From positions 1-64,000 of the forward strand of contig NZ_AUBP01000002.1 in the NCBI RefSeq assembly GCF_000429305.1: DNA of 64,000 nt. The letters are read 5' to 3'. The notes under the pieces were generated by a model. That model had not been told where the DNA came from, did no database searches, and was given only the letters and a program-made list of their open reading frames with translations. Below, in pieces: positions 18,796 through 28,248 of this stretch; position 1 is the stretch's first letter, and the number at the start of each line of letters is the position of its first letter. The position numbers and the translations under genes were made by a program. The DNA is from Desulfovibrio inopinatus DSM 10711 (GTDB lineage: Bacteria; Desulfobacterota; Desulfovibrionia; Desulfovibrionales; Desulfovibrionaceae).

Positions 18796-20283
18796 TCATA
18801 CTTCATCCTCCAGAATCAGTATGGGGATGGCAATGGGAAAATTTTGCGCGCTGGCAGAGGCAAGGTAAATATTCATTTGGTTTTTTTCCCCATCAAGAGG
18901 CGTTTCGCTACCGTGCGTTGCGTCCAGATCTATCCATGGATATGCGCCATTCCAGCTACTTTTCGTCGATTTTTGATTGCAGAGACTCGCCTGTCGAAAA
19001 ATGCCGGCACGTGCCATTGATGAATCATTTGCGTCCCAAGGGACTATGGGGCGAACGATGTATTCGGAAGCATACCAGTCCAATGCGAAAGGATCGGTGG
19101 AGGCGCAGACGATATTCGTTTGTATGGCTTCATAACTACTGTAGTTATCGATGGTTGCTACCCACACCGCGTCGAGAATGGTGAGATCGGGCTGACGAAT
19201 ATGGGAAAACTGACGACCGATGAGACCGTAACTTGTCGGGCCGAGGCTTTGATATCCCCAGAAGTAGCCGTGCATGGTGTCCCAGTCTGAAAATCGATCT
19301 GTTTCATTGGCGCAACTGACAAACCCGATAAAGTTTTTCCAGGCAGCCGTTGTCCCGGCCATGCAGTGCTTTTTGAGGACGGGCATATTGATGAGAACGA
19401 CGCTGTCTGAAGTATACGTCGAGCCGTTCCAGAGTCCATGACGCATGCTGATATATCGTCCGCCTGGTGTGCGGAATTTCGGATAGGAGTAGATCGCTGG
19501 ATAGCTGAATTCCCCATCACTGAGCAAAATATATCCATCCTCGGTATTACCGTGCACGTATTCAGCACTGGCTGGTTCCGCGTTCAGGGTGCCGCAGACG
19601 AGAAGATTGTCGTTGAGTGTCGTCCAGTCCATACTGGAGACGGGATAGCCAAGATTGGAGAATACGGTGATAACGTCCGCCATGGACTGGTCTTGGTCAT
19701 GTGCATTGGCCGGTGTGACGGCGTAGACATCATCAATAACAAACTGCGTATTTTCGGCAACAACCACTTCACCGGAAAATCCGTCGGGATGATTGAGAAT
19801 ACGCCAGATCAATCCTTTGAGCAGATCGGTGTTGGTGCTCAAGCGTCCTAAGCCGGATGAACTGCCTTGCCCAACCCATTGGTTATTGATCTTTATGACA
19901 ATCACACCGTTGGATGGGATAAGGCCGGATGGGGTGCTGGCTGTTTGGTAAAACGGTGTTCCTTCCCTCTCCATACGGTTGATCAATGTGTCTATTCCAG
20001 CGTCGGATAAAGCAGCTTCGCGTGAAACTCCCGCAGGGATGGATCCTCCTGCGAGGCTGTATTGTGGTGTCGGTAATTCCGTGGCGACGAAGACATCGGA
20101 AATGGCATCAGGATGTGTCCAGGAGGGGAGGTGGAGTGGACCTGTTTGCGCCCTCGACTCAGGTTCTCCAAGGACACTGCCGGCAACAATTGTTGATGCC
20201 GCCGCCAGAAATTCTCGGCGTGTTAATTGAAGTTTTTTACGGTGGCACTTGGGACATTTGGAACGAAAATGAGAAAGGAGCAT
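18796..20283 (-). CDS. Tat-exported DUF362 protein
   Basis: This 495-residue protein starts with a twin-arginine signal (LTRREFLAAASTIVAGSVLG, near residues 20-40), preceded by an unusual Cys pair CPKC. The mature region carries DUF362 features: GVIVIKINNQW near 125, VLINMPVLKKHCMAGTTAAWKNFIGF in the middle, and a late Cys-containing stretch NIVCASTDPFALDWYASEYI. Export by Tat suggests a folded, perhaps cofactor-bearing protein in the periplasm. Function is unknown. GGGAGGAGG precedes the ATG. The ferredoxin domain of some relatives is absent. Confidence 0.82.
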   Translation of the reverse strand: MLLSHFRSKCPKCHRKKLQLTRREFLAAASTIVAGSVLGEPESRAQTGPLHLPSWTHPDAISDVFVATELPTPQYSLAGGSIPAGVSREAALSDAGIDTLINRMEREGTPFYQTASTPSGLIPSNGVIVIKINNQWVGQGSSSGLGRLSTNTDLLKGLIWRILNHPDGFSGEVVVAENTQFVIDDVYAVTPANAHDQDQSMADVITVFSNLGYPVSSMDWTTLNDNLLVCGTLNAEPASAEYVHGNTEDGYILLSDGEFSYPAIYSYPKFRTPGGRYISMRHGLWNGSTYTSDSVVLINMPVLKKHCMAGTTAAWKNFIGFVSCANETDRFSDWDTMHGYFWGYQSLGPTSYGLIGRQFSHIRQPDLTILDAVWVATIDNYSSYEAIQTNIVCASTDPFALDWYASEYIVRPIVPWDANDSSMARAGIFRQASLCNQKSTKSSWNGAYPWIDLDATHGSETPLDGEKNQMNIYLASASAQNFPIAIPILILEDEV

Positions 20284-20529
20284 AGTACCTCCTCCCTGTG
20301 AAGAAAAAGATTACAATGTATATATGACATTCAAAACAAATGGAAAAGGGGATACATGCATTATCTTTCCCAAATCCAATTTTTTTCATGATGGTGAGAC
20401 AAACAATCAAAAGAGGGAAAGAGAAAGCAGAAAAAAAAGACTCTCCTATGCTATTTTCAGTTTAATAACATAAGATCGCTATGCTCTATGAATGGGGAAT
20501 ATTTATTATTTTAACAATGGAAAATGATT

Positions 20530-22176
20530 TTATATCCATATTTTATCTTCTTGCAGGAGCTCTGCAATCTCTTCGGCAGGAGCAGGCTTGGCAAAATAGA
20601 ATCCCTGAACATATTCGCATTGCAAGGCATTGAGGAGCGTGACTTGTTCTCGCGTTTCCGCACCTTCGGCAACAACATCGAGGTTGAGACCATGTGCGAG
20701 CTGAACAATGGCTCGGACGATTTCGGATTCAGCTCCACTCCATGCCATTTTGTTAACAAACGATCGGTCAATTTTGAGCGTATCAAGCGGAAATTGGCGC
20801 AAATACGCCAACGAAGAGTATCCGGTACCGAAGTCGTCAACAGAGAGCTTTATGCCGATATCCTTGAGTTCCAGCAACGTTTGAGCAGAGCTGGTCGCGT
20901 TTTCCATAATGATGGATTCAGTCACTTCTAGTTTAAGCCTCTTCGCTGCGAGCCCGCTTGAATTGAGGACAGAATTGACGTGTCCGACAAGATCGGGCTG
21001 ATTAAATTGCTTGGTAGAGAGGTTGACGCTGATGTCGATGGGCTCGGCTAGTGTGGTATTCCAGGCACCAACCTGGTCACAGGCGGTTTGTAGTACCCAA
21101 TTCCCGATATCGATAATCAGTCCGGATTCTTCAGCCATGGGGATGAATCGTCCAGGGGAAATGAGCCCTTGTGTAGGATGTTGCCAACGAATCAATGCTT
21201 CGAGTCCGGCCAGTTTGTGTGTGCGTAACGATATAATTGGCTGGTAATGCAGAAAGAATTCGTTGCGCTCCAAAGCGCGGCGTAAATCGGAACCCAAGGT
21301 GAGTAATTCCAGCGCGCGTTTCTGCATGGATTCATCATACATGGCAAAGCGCGATTTCCCATCGGTTTTGGCCCGATACATGGCCATGTCGGCATCGCGC
21401 AGGATATTGTCCGGCGTTTCGTGAAATTTGGAGTTGAGGACAATACCGATTGATGCAGATAGAAAAATATCTTGGCCTTGACGCACAACGGGAACAGACA
21501 ACTCTTCGTGAATGCTGTCCGCTACATGGATGGGTTCAATGAGATCACGAATGCCATCGAGCAGTATCCCGAACTCGTCACCACCAATGCGGGCAATCGT
21601 GTCTTCAGGCCCAACACATGATTTGAGACGATCGGAAACTTCACTCAAAATTCCATCACCGACTCCATGTCCAAGTGTATCATTAATGAGTTTGAACTGG
21701 TCGATGTCGAGATAGAGAACAGCAAAACGATAGGTCTGCCGTTCTGCCGCGTGTTTGATGGCATACTCAAGTCTATCAAGAAACAGGGTTCGGTTGGGAA
21801 GACCGGTGTGGATGTCATGGGTAGCCTGAAGGATCAAGCGTGCTTCGGTTTTCTTTCGGGCGGTTATATCAATTCCAAAGAGCGCCACACTGCCGGGTTC
21901 AGGCAGTGCACGATATGTCCATGACAATATATGGTCGCCTATTCGAACTTCCAGAGGTGACGAGCACGCCTCCCCAGCGAGGCAATTTTCAATATTGATG
22001 GCATGATGTTCAGGAAGAAGTTCCTCTTCAGCTTTATTCAGCACCCGAGCAAGATTTTGGGCCGTATCATTGACATGCAGAATGGAGTAACCCTTTCCGC
22101 AAATAAATATTGGCCATGGGCACGTGTCGAAAGCTTGAACAAGAAGTGTGTCTGCCGGAACTGGCGTCGTCTTCAT
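20530..22176 (-). CDS. PAS-GGDEF-EAL protein for cyclic di-GMP turnover
   Basis: This 548-residue protein has a PAS domain (about 15-110), GGDEF (about 120-285) and EAL (about 295-545). The active-site sequence RIGGDEFGIL is intact, so cyclase activity is possible. The EAL domain keeps GLEALIRWQHP, TESIIMENA and DDFGTGYSSLAYL, so phosphodiesterase activity is also likely. It has no membrane segment and is probably cytosolic. The frame extends to a TTG at 22224, but MKTTPVPAD at 22176 is preferred although its ribosome site is weak. The net activity cannot be read from sequence. Confidence 0.92.
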   Translation of the reverse strand: MKTTPVPADTLLVQAFDTCPWPIFICGKGYSILHVNDTAQNLARVLNKAEEELLPEHHAINIENCLAGEACSSPLEVRIGDHILSWTYRALPEPGSVALFGIDITARKKTEARLILQATHDIHTGLPNRTLFLDRLEYAIKHAAERQTYRFAVLYLDIDQFKLINDTLGHGVGDGILSEVSDRLKSCVGPEDTIARIGGDEFGILLDGIRDLIEPIHVADSIHEELSVPVVRQGQDIFLSASIGIVLNSKFHETPDNILRDADMAMYRAKTDGKSRFAMYDESMQKRALELLTLGSDLRRALERNEFFLHYQPIISLRTHKLAGLEALIRWQHPTQGLISPGRFIPMAEESGLIIDIGNWVLQTACDQVGAWNTTLAEPIDISVNLSTKQFNQPDLVGHVNSVLNSSGLAAKRLKLEVTESIIMENATSSAQTLLELKDIGIKLSVDDFGTGYSSLAYLRQFPLDTLKIDRSFVNKMAWSGAESEIVRAIVQLAHGLNLDVVAEGAETREQVTLLNALQCEYVQGFYFAKPAPAEEIAELLQEDKIWI

Positions 22177-22544
22177 GGTGCATAATCCCAGTTTGTGCAG
22201 TTCTCGTATATTGACAGAAACCAATATACAATTCTTGCATGCTTTACATTGGATATCAATCGTTTGGAAGAATCAACATTTGTATCGTTTCATGGTGTTA
22301 TGAAAGTTTGCTTTATTCTCTACTAATAATAGATAGTATTGTTTTTTATAATAAAAACATGGAAAATAAAGGAGATATAAAAAGAGAAGAGTATATTTAA
22401 AGGCGAACAGCTTTCAGATGTCGTTGAAATGACAACACGATGACCCTGTTTTGCGACATAATCATGCTCAATCATCATGCTTTGGAATTGATGATCCTGT
22501 ACAAATTTTACACAAAAAACAATACGACCCTAGTGGAGGAGAGT
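22177..22544. other. Divergent intergenic region before the alkaline phosphatase
   Basis: This is an AT-rich region between divergent genes. It must hold both promoters, but no clear Pho box or -35/-10 pair was recognised. Confidence 0.5.
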
Positions 22545-23996
22545 ATGTACACTTTGAAACGATTCAGCGTCGTCAGCATGGCTTTGTTGGCATGTCTTGT
22601 GTGCGCGACAGTTGCTCAGGCAAAAGACGCGAAGTATGTTTTTTTGTTCATTGGTGACGGGATGGGTATTCCTCAGCGTTCAGCGACCGAAGCCTATACC
22701 GGAAAAAAAATGGTTATGGACACGTTTCCTGCACAAGGTGTTACCACCACGTCTGCCAACAACCGTTTTATCACTGGCTCGGCTGCTTCGGCCACAGCCA
22801 TTGCTTCGGGTAAAAAGACCAATATCAACTATATCGGTATGGACGCCGACCTGAAGCCTCTCAAAACCGTTGCTGAAATGGCCAAAGATGACGGAAAGAA
22901 AGTCGGCATTATTTCGTCTGTCAGCATCGACCATGCCACTCCGGCTGCGTTTTATGCCCACGTTCCCACCCGAAAAATGTACCATGAAATTGACATGGCT
23001 CTGGCCAATTCCGGTTTTGACTTCTTCGGTGGTGGAGGCATGGTTGACCCCACGGGGAAAAAATCCAAAAAGCCTTTGGGCGATGCCGTGGCTAAAGCTA
23101 AAGAAAATGGCTATAAGTATGTGAACTCAAAAGAAGAATTTAATAAGCTGAACAAAGAGTCCGGTAGAGTCTTTGTGGTAAACTCCTGGCTTCAGGATTC
23201 TGAGGCTCTGCCCTATGCCATGGATATGACCGATAAAGACATCACCTTGCCTGAGCTCACGGGAAAAGCCATTGAAATGCTTGATAATGACAAAGGCTTT
23301 TTCATGATGGTTGAAGGTGGCAAGATCGACTGGGCATGTCACGCTAATGACGCCGCCGCTGCAATTAAAGACAACATTGCGTTTGATGAATCTATTGCCA
23401 AAGCTGTTGAATTCTCCAAAAAGCATCCTGATGAAACCCTGATTGTTGTCACTGGCGACCATGAATGTGGTGGGATGGCCTTGGGTTTTGCTGGCACGAA
23501 GTACGACACGGATTTCGGTGTTTTGGGAAATCAAAAGGGTTCGTTTACCAAATTCGATCAGGATATTCTTGATCCCTACAAAAAAACTCACGCCAAAGAC
23601 GGTAAACTTGACGATCTCAAGCCGGTCATAACGGAATTCTTCGGCCTGAAGTTTGCCGGTGACCCCAAAACCGATCGCATGGTTTTGAAAGATTTTGAAG
23701 TTGCCGATATCGAAAAGGCCTTTGCTCGCTCCATGGCTGGCGAATCCGAAAAAGGCAGCGAAGAAAGCTATCTTTTGTATGGTTCGTATGATCCGCTGTC
23801 GGTGACGCTGACGCATTTGTTGAACCGCAAAGCCGGCTTGTCCTGGACTTCTTACTCTCACACCGGTGTGCCCATTCTGACTTCGGCCTTGGGTGTTGGT
23901 TCTGAGAGCTTCAATGGTTCGTACGATAACACCGATATCGCGAAAAAGATCATGACTTCCATGGGCCATTCAGCCGAAGTCGTGTACATTAATTAG
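22545..23996 (+). CDS. phoA: Alkaline phosphatase (PhoA family)
   Basis: This 483-residue periplasmic metalloenzyme releases phosphate from monoesters. The signal peptide is MYTLKRFSVVSMALLACL with a probable cut after AQA (about residue 26). Metal and active-site motifs are present: FLFIGDGMG (Asp), TGSAASATAIASGKKT (Ser nucleophile), SVSIDHATPAAFYAHV, MMVEGGKIDWACHANDAA and VVTGDHECGG, with SHTGVPI near the end. The frame extends to 22440, but the ATG at 22545 has GGAGGAG just upstream and begins the signal peptide. The gene is monocistronic with a strong terminator. Confidence 0.94.
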   Translation: MYTLKRFSVVSMALLACLVCATVAQAKDAKYVFLFIGDGMGIPQRSATEAYTGKKMVMDTFPAQGVTTTSANNRFITGSAASATAIASGKKTNINYIGMDADLKPLKTVAEMAKDDGKKVGIISSVSIDHATPAAFYAHVPTRKMYHEIDMALANSGFDFFGGGGMVDPTGKKSKKPLGDAVAKAKENGYKYVNSKEEFNKLNKESGRVFVVNSWLQDSEALPYAMDMTDKDITLPELTGKAIEMLDNDKGFFMMVEGGKIDWACHANDAAAAIKDNIAFDESIAKAVEFSKKHPDETLIVVTGDHECGGMALGFAGTKYDTDFGVLGNQKGSFTKFDQDILDPYKKTHAKDGKLDDLKPVITEFFGLKFAGDPKTDRMVLKDFEVADIEKAFARSMAGESEKGSEESYLLYGSYDPLSVTLTHLLNRKAGLSWTSYSHTGVPILTSALGVGSESFNGSYDNTDIAKKIMTSMGHSAEVVYIN

Positions 23997-24020
23997 TGTA
24001 GAAACTGACGTAGAAACTTA

Positions 24021-24043
24021 CGGGACGGTGTTGCACCGTCCCG
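24021..24043 (+). terminator. Rho-independent terminator of phoA
   Basis: CGGGACGGTG and CACCGTCCCG form a perfect 10-bp stem with a 3-nt loop, followed by seven T. Confidence 0.95.
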
Positions 24044-24080
24044 TTTTTTTGTGCGAAAAATCAATATTGCTCAGGGATGT

Positions 24081-25898
24081 TTATTGGAGGGGAAGTGTCA
24101 CAACAAGCTGTGTACCCTCGTCGTCTGATGTGGAAAATTTGACGTCTCCACCGAATGTTCTGGCAATGAGTCGAGCGGAGTATGTTCCCAGACCGGTTCC
24201 TCCTTCTTTTCCACTTGTGGTATATTTGTCGAAAAATCGGTCTCGGATATCAAGAGGAACAACGCCGAAATTGTGTATGCGGAACGTGGCCATGTCGTCC
24301 TCTCTCTGGAGTGCAATGGAGACATGAGATTGTGGAGGTGCGGCTTCGAAAGCATTTTTGACGAGATTAGAGATCATGGCGAATGCGGAAATAGGTTCAG
24401 CTCGGGCAATAAAATGATCGTTTTTTTGTCGAGGATGGTCACAGACGCTAATCTGTACTTGGAGGTGTTTGTCTTCAGCCAAGAATCCGATTTCATCCAG
24501 GACTTTGTCTAAAATATGCAATAGATCAACGGGGTGGGGGATGCATTGATAGGAACCGGTTTCCATTTTAAACAAATCGAGTGTCATATTGATGTGTTGA
24601 AGCATACGGTAGCAAACAGACTCAATGTTTGCGATATACGATTGATTTTCTTCATTAATATTCGATTCAGTAGCTAAAAGCTGCGTAATGGCAATAATGG
24701 AAACAAGCGGTGATTTCAGATCATGACGATTAATGCGTTCGACATCTTCTTTCAATTTTTCGAGGTGTTTACGTTCTGTAATATCGTCTTTTACAGCAAC
24801 ATAATGCGTAATATCACCTCGTGGTGAATACATGGGAGAAATACTGGAGAACTCCCAATAAAGTTCCCCACTCTTTTTACGATTCAAAAATTCACCGACC
24901 CATGTTTTTCCTGATTTGAGTGTTGTATACATCTCGTCGTAATGCGCCGTATCGTGATGTCCCGAGTGGAGTATGGAGATAGATTGTCCGAAACAGTCCT
25001 CCTTGGTGTACCCTGTCATGGCCGTGAATGCCGGATTGACGAATTCAATGGTGGAATCCGGTGCAGTGATGACCACAGCAGTTCGGCTTGCCTCCACTGC
25101 ATGGCGCAAAAGTTCGAGTTCGTGTTGGACCTGTTGTTTTTGGGTCACGTCGCCAATAACAATGACCAACCCTTCAAGACGACTATCATCACCATGCAGA
25201 GGAGAGGCACGGAGGGCTACAGGAGTTTGTTTTCTGTTTCCGACCAAAATAATTCCTTCGGGGAGATGAACGGGCTGGCGTTCAAAAAAGACTCTTGCTC
25301 CGAGCTCGGTCGGCGTAGGGCAATCGTATTCTGCTGGTCCGTGAAGGGAAAATGCATCTCCAAGGTTTTTATTCTGGAGTACATCCCGATCGTTGCCGAG
25401 AAGATTTTCGGCAGCGGCATTGACGTAGGTGATACGCATGCCGAGATCAGTGGTCAGAACGGCTTCCCCCATGCTGTTGAGCAAGGTGGACAAAGACTGG
25501 AATTTGTCTTGGATTTGATGATGGCGTCTGGCACTGGCAAGCGCAGATTCAATAGCCGCTTTCAGCGCAGCGTCATTGTAGGGTTTAACGAGAAATCCAT
25601 ACGGTGATGCCTGTGTCACGCCATATATGGTTGCATCGTCGACATGCGCTGTTAAAAAGACGACAGGTGTACCGAGGCGAGCATGAATGATCTTGGCTGC
25701 TTCAATACCCGAGATCCCAGGACCGAGGCGGATATCCATCAACACAAGGTCGGGCGCGTTTTTTATTGCAAACTCAATCGCATCATCGCCCGATTTTGCG
25801 AGTCCGGCCACAGTATAGCCAAGTTGTCGTAAGCTTGATTCGATGGAAAGTGCTGTAACGGCTTCATCTTCAACGATGAGAATTCGTTCATCCGCCAT
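24081..25898 (-). CDS. Receiver-PAS-PAS histidine kinase
   Basis: This 605-residue protein has an N-terminal receiver (ILIVEDEAV, phosphoacceptor in LVLMDIRLGPG, about residues 3-120), PAS modules near 135-260 and 270-385, then the phosphoacceptor His in INRHDLKSPLVS near 390 and a C-terminal HATPase domain. It starts inside the end of the preceding HisKA_2 kinase gene (11-bp overlap, ATGGCGGATGA), so translation is coupled and that kinase is the likely phosphodonor of its receiver. The frame is open to 25997, but MADERILIVEDE is the natural start. The output is unknown. Confidence 0.92.
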   Translation of the reverse strand: MADERILIVEDEAVTALSIESSLRQLGYTVAGLAKSGDDAIEFAIKNAPDLVLMDIRLGPGISGIEAAKIIHARLGTPVVFLTAHVDDATIYGVTQASPYGFLVKPYNDAALKAAIESALASARRHHQIQDKFQSLSTLLNSMGEAVLTTDLGMRITYVNAAAENLLGNDRDVLQNKNLGDAFSLHGPAEYDCPTPTELGARVFFERQPVHLPEGIILVGNRKQTPVALRASPLHGDDSRLEGLVIVIGDVTQKQQVQHELELLRHAVEASRTAVVITAPDSTIEFVNPAFTAMTGYTKEDCFGQSISILHSGHHDTAHYDEMYTTLKSGKTWVGEFLNRKKSGELYWEFSSISPMYSPRGDITHYVAVKDDITERKHLEKLKEDVERINRHDLKSPLVSIIAITQLLATESNINEENQSYIANIESVCYRMLQHINMTLDLFKMETGSYQCIPHPVDLLHILDKVLDEIGFLAEDKHLQVQISVCDHPRQKNDHFIARAEPISAFAMISNLVKNAFEAAPPQSHVSIALQREDDMATFRIHNFGVVPLDIRDRFFDKYTTSGKEGGTGLGTYSARLIARTFGGDVKFSTSDDEGTQLVVTLPLQ

Positions 25899-27669
25899 AA
25901 TTTTCGTTTTTACTCTCGTTTTCCGGGGCGTCAAGTGTATCAAGGAAAGACTGGTCGACAGCGAATTCAGCAACAAAAACAGTACCTTTATCTTCAAGTT
26001 GATACAAAGAACCGCGCATTTGATGTTCTGTCAGCATCAGGGCTAAGCGTAAGCCAAGAGACTGCCCCAATCGCCAGTCGACATGCTCAGGAAATCCGAC
26101 GCCGTTATCGGACACACAAAGTTGGAAGACATCATCGCCGAATCGTGTGAGTCCAATGTAGATTTGTCCATTACGACCGTCGGGAAACGCATGCTTGAGT
26201 GCATTGGACATAAGTTCACTGACAAGCAGTGCACAGGGAATGGCCTGATCCAAGCCAAAGCGTACTGGCTCAGCTTCAACTATAACCTTGACCTTGCCGG
26301 TTCGACCGGAAAAAGCTGTCTTAAGATTCGATGCAAGATCCTGCAAATATTCGTCAAATCGAATAGCTCCGAAATCGCCGTTTTTATACATGGCTTCATG
26401 GACGGCAGCCATGCTTTCTACTCGCTGGCCCAGGTCGCGAAAAAACGATTGTGTTTCCGTGTCAACAACACCGTTTTGACGAAGCCGAATAAGTCCTGAA
26501 ACGACTTGAAGGTTGTTTTTCACACGGTGATGAATTTCTTTGAGGAGCAACTCCTTATCTTTGATGGTTTCGCGTAGGGCTATTTCACGCCGTTGAAATT
26601 GAACGGCCATTCCATTGAATGTACGGGCCAGCTCGGCGAGTTCGTCTTTACTTTCGGTATTGGGAGACCGAGCTTTCATGTCACCAGCAGCCAGACGAGC
26701 GGCTTGATGAGATAGCACCGTGATCTTGTCGAGAATGAGCTTGTGGGAGGCAAACCAGGCAACACCGAAAGAAAAGAACAGCGTTGTGATCAGCATACTG
26801 ATTTGCAGGATAAAAGATCGCTCGACTTGGGCTACAACATACTTTTCTGGTGCCATGGCAATAATGGAGACATTGCCGGGAACATCTATCACGAGGGATT
26901 TTCCGGCAAGAATGGTTTTTTCGTATTCATCGACAAAGGAAAATTGCGATGATTGGGATGTTACCGATTCTCTATAGATGGCCGTATCTGAAATGTTGTC
27001 TCCAATAGAAATATTCAATGACGAAGTTGATGCGAGTACAATTCCGTTTTCATCGAACATAATAATTTGATAATATTCTGGAATAGAAATTCTATCGAAT
27101 ACAGATTTCAGCCAGTCCAGGCTTAATGCGGTACTGATGATACTGACTTGTTTTTCCGTTTCATCATGTATGGGTAGACTGAAAATGACGATTGGTTTCT
27201 TATGTAAAGGCCCAATTCTAAAACGACTTATAGAGAATATGTCTTTTCTGACAACGGATTGAAAAAACGAACTGTACGATACATTGAGGGGAGATGTGAG
27301 CGGCGTTGAGCTACATACGATATTCCCGTCGAGATCGGCTTTGGAAAAATTTGTATACCGTGGAAATTGATGAAATATCCGTTGAAGAGCGTGTTCGCAT
27401 GCCGCATCATTTGTCCCACGAATGGCGTCGAATTGCGCTAGCGTGATTAAAACGGTCTGCGCATCGGAAAAAAGTTCTACAGTTTTTGATTGGACAATAT
27501 CCGCGACATTGGTGAGCTGAGTGTATGCATGTCGTATATCCTGGTCTCGTCGCTGCACCATTTCTCGTATCATGAGAACACAAAGTGGCGTGACGAGCAG
27601 AGCAAAAAGGAACGCTAAACGAAAGCTTGTTTTGGATAATGGATGAAAGTTTGAAGAATGCGTTGCCAT
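25888..27669 (-). CDS. Membrane sensor kinase, HisKA_2 type
   Basis: This 593-residue kinase has TM1 near residues 14-32, a periplasmic Cache-like sensor to about 270, TM2 (LITTLFFSFGVAWFASH), a HAMP segment (LAAGDMKARSPNTESKDELAELARTF), and a HisKA_2 box LLKEIHHRVKNNLQVVSGLIRLRQ with the phosphoacceptor His. It ends in a HATPase domain with SNALKHAFPDGRNG. Its end overlaps the receiver-PAS kinase by 11 bp, indicating a phosphorelay pair. The start is uncertain: 27723 is possible, but neither ATG has a clear ribosome site. Confidence 0.9.
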   Translation of the reverse strand: MATHSSNFHPLSKTSFRLAFLFALLVTPLCVLMIREMVQRRDQDIRHAYTQLTNVADIVQSKTVELFSDAQTVLITLAQFDAIRGTNDAACEHALQRIFHQFPRYTNFSKADLDGNIVCSSTPLTSPLNVSYSSFFQSVVRKDIFSISRFRIGPLHKKPIVIFSLPIHDETEKQVSIISTALSLDWLKSVFDRISIPEYYQIIMFDENGIVLASTSSLNISIGDNISDTAIYRESVTSQSSQFSFVDEYEKTILAGKSLVIDVPGNVSIIAMAPEKYVVAQVERSFILQISMLITTLFFSFGVAWFASHKLILDKITVLSHQAARLAAGDMKARSPNTESKDELAELARTFNGMAVQFQRREIALRETIKDKELLLKEIHHRVKNNLQVVSGLIRLRQNGVVDTETQSFFRDLGQRVESMAAVHEAMYKNGDFGAIRFDEYLQDLASNLKTAFSGRTGKVKVIVEAEPVRFGLDQAIPCALLVSELMSNALKHAFPDGRNGQIYIGLTRFGDDVFQLCVSDNGVGFPEHVDWRLGQSLGLRLALMLTEHQMRGSLYQLEDKGTVFVAEFAVDQSFLDTLDAPENESKNENYGG

Positions 27670-27744
27670 GGAGGTGAATATATACGGGAAGTGGGATGGA
27701 GCGCAATGCACTCTTCGAGGCATCGTTCATAATGAATACCACGC

Positions 27745-27777
27745 CGGTGCATGCCGTTTACAAAAAGGCTTGCACCG
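27745..27777 (-). terminator. Possible terminator after the DUF3795 gene
   Basis: CGGTGCATGCC (27745-27755) pairs with GGCTTGCACCG (27767-27777) apart from one mismatch. No clear T run follows. Confidence 0.4.
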
Positions 27778-27795
27778 ACATGGAATGTGTCCGTC

Positions 27796-28239
27796 TTAAT
27801 ATCGAGGCTCTTTGAACGACGCTGCACAATATTGCTCTATACCGATAGTTTTCATGCGGTTATTGTTGTGCAACCAGCGTTTTTTGACAAGTTCAGGTGT
27901 ATTTTCAGGCTCACATGGAAAATCGCAGCATTCAAAACAAAAATCGATTCCACGTTTCGCAGCACACGCCTGGATTCCACATGTTCCCAAAATACACGCT
28001 CCTGTTCGACAACTTTCACAATTTCCCGACGTCAATCGAACAAGTACGCGAGCAAATGCCTCGTATTCGGAAAAAGCCGGGTCCATTGTTGCAAACAGAT
28101 GCGCGTGTTTGCCAAATGCTCCCAGCTCTTCCCGGAGTGCCTTGGCATGTGCCGCAATGGGGGAATTCTGGTTATTGAGGCATCGGGCACAATTTAACCC
28201 GCACGGAGCAATCGCATGGACAATCTCTTCTCGTTTCAC
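27796..28239 (-). CDS. Cys-rich DUF3795 protein
   Basis: This 147-residue protein has about twelve cysteines in pairs: PCGLNCARCLN, NCESCRTGACILGTCGIQACAA and FCFECCDFPCE. The spacing suggests two or three zinc or Fe-S sites, as in DUF3795 proteins of anaerobes. The GTG start at 28239 has AAGGA upstream. It begins 9 bp after the stop of the unknown gene in the type VI cluster, so it is probably read through from that operon, although it may not be part of the secretion machinery. Function is unknown. Confidence 0.75.
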   Translation of the reverse strand: MKREEIVHAIAPCGLNCARCLNNQNSPIAAHAKALREELGAFGKHAHLFATMDPAFSEYEAFARVLVRLTSGNCESCRTGACILGTCGIQACAAKRGIDFCFECCDFPCEPENTPELVKKRWLHNNNRMKTIGIEQYCAASFKEPRY

Positions 28240-28248
28240 GGAACGTCC

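Noticed and set aside
22177-22544. Pho box before phoA
   Set aside because: No pair of CTGTCAT-like direct repeats at 11-bp spacing was found.
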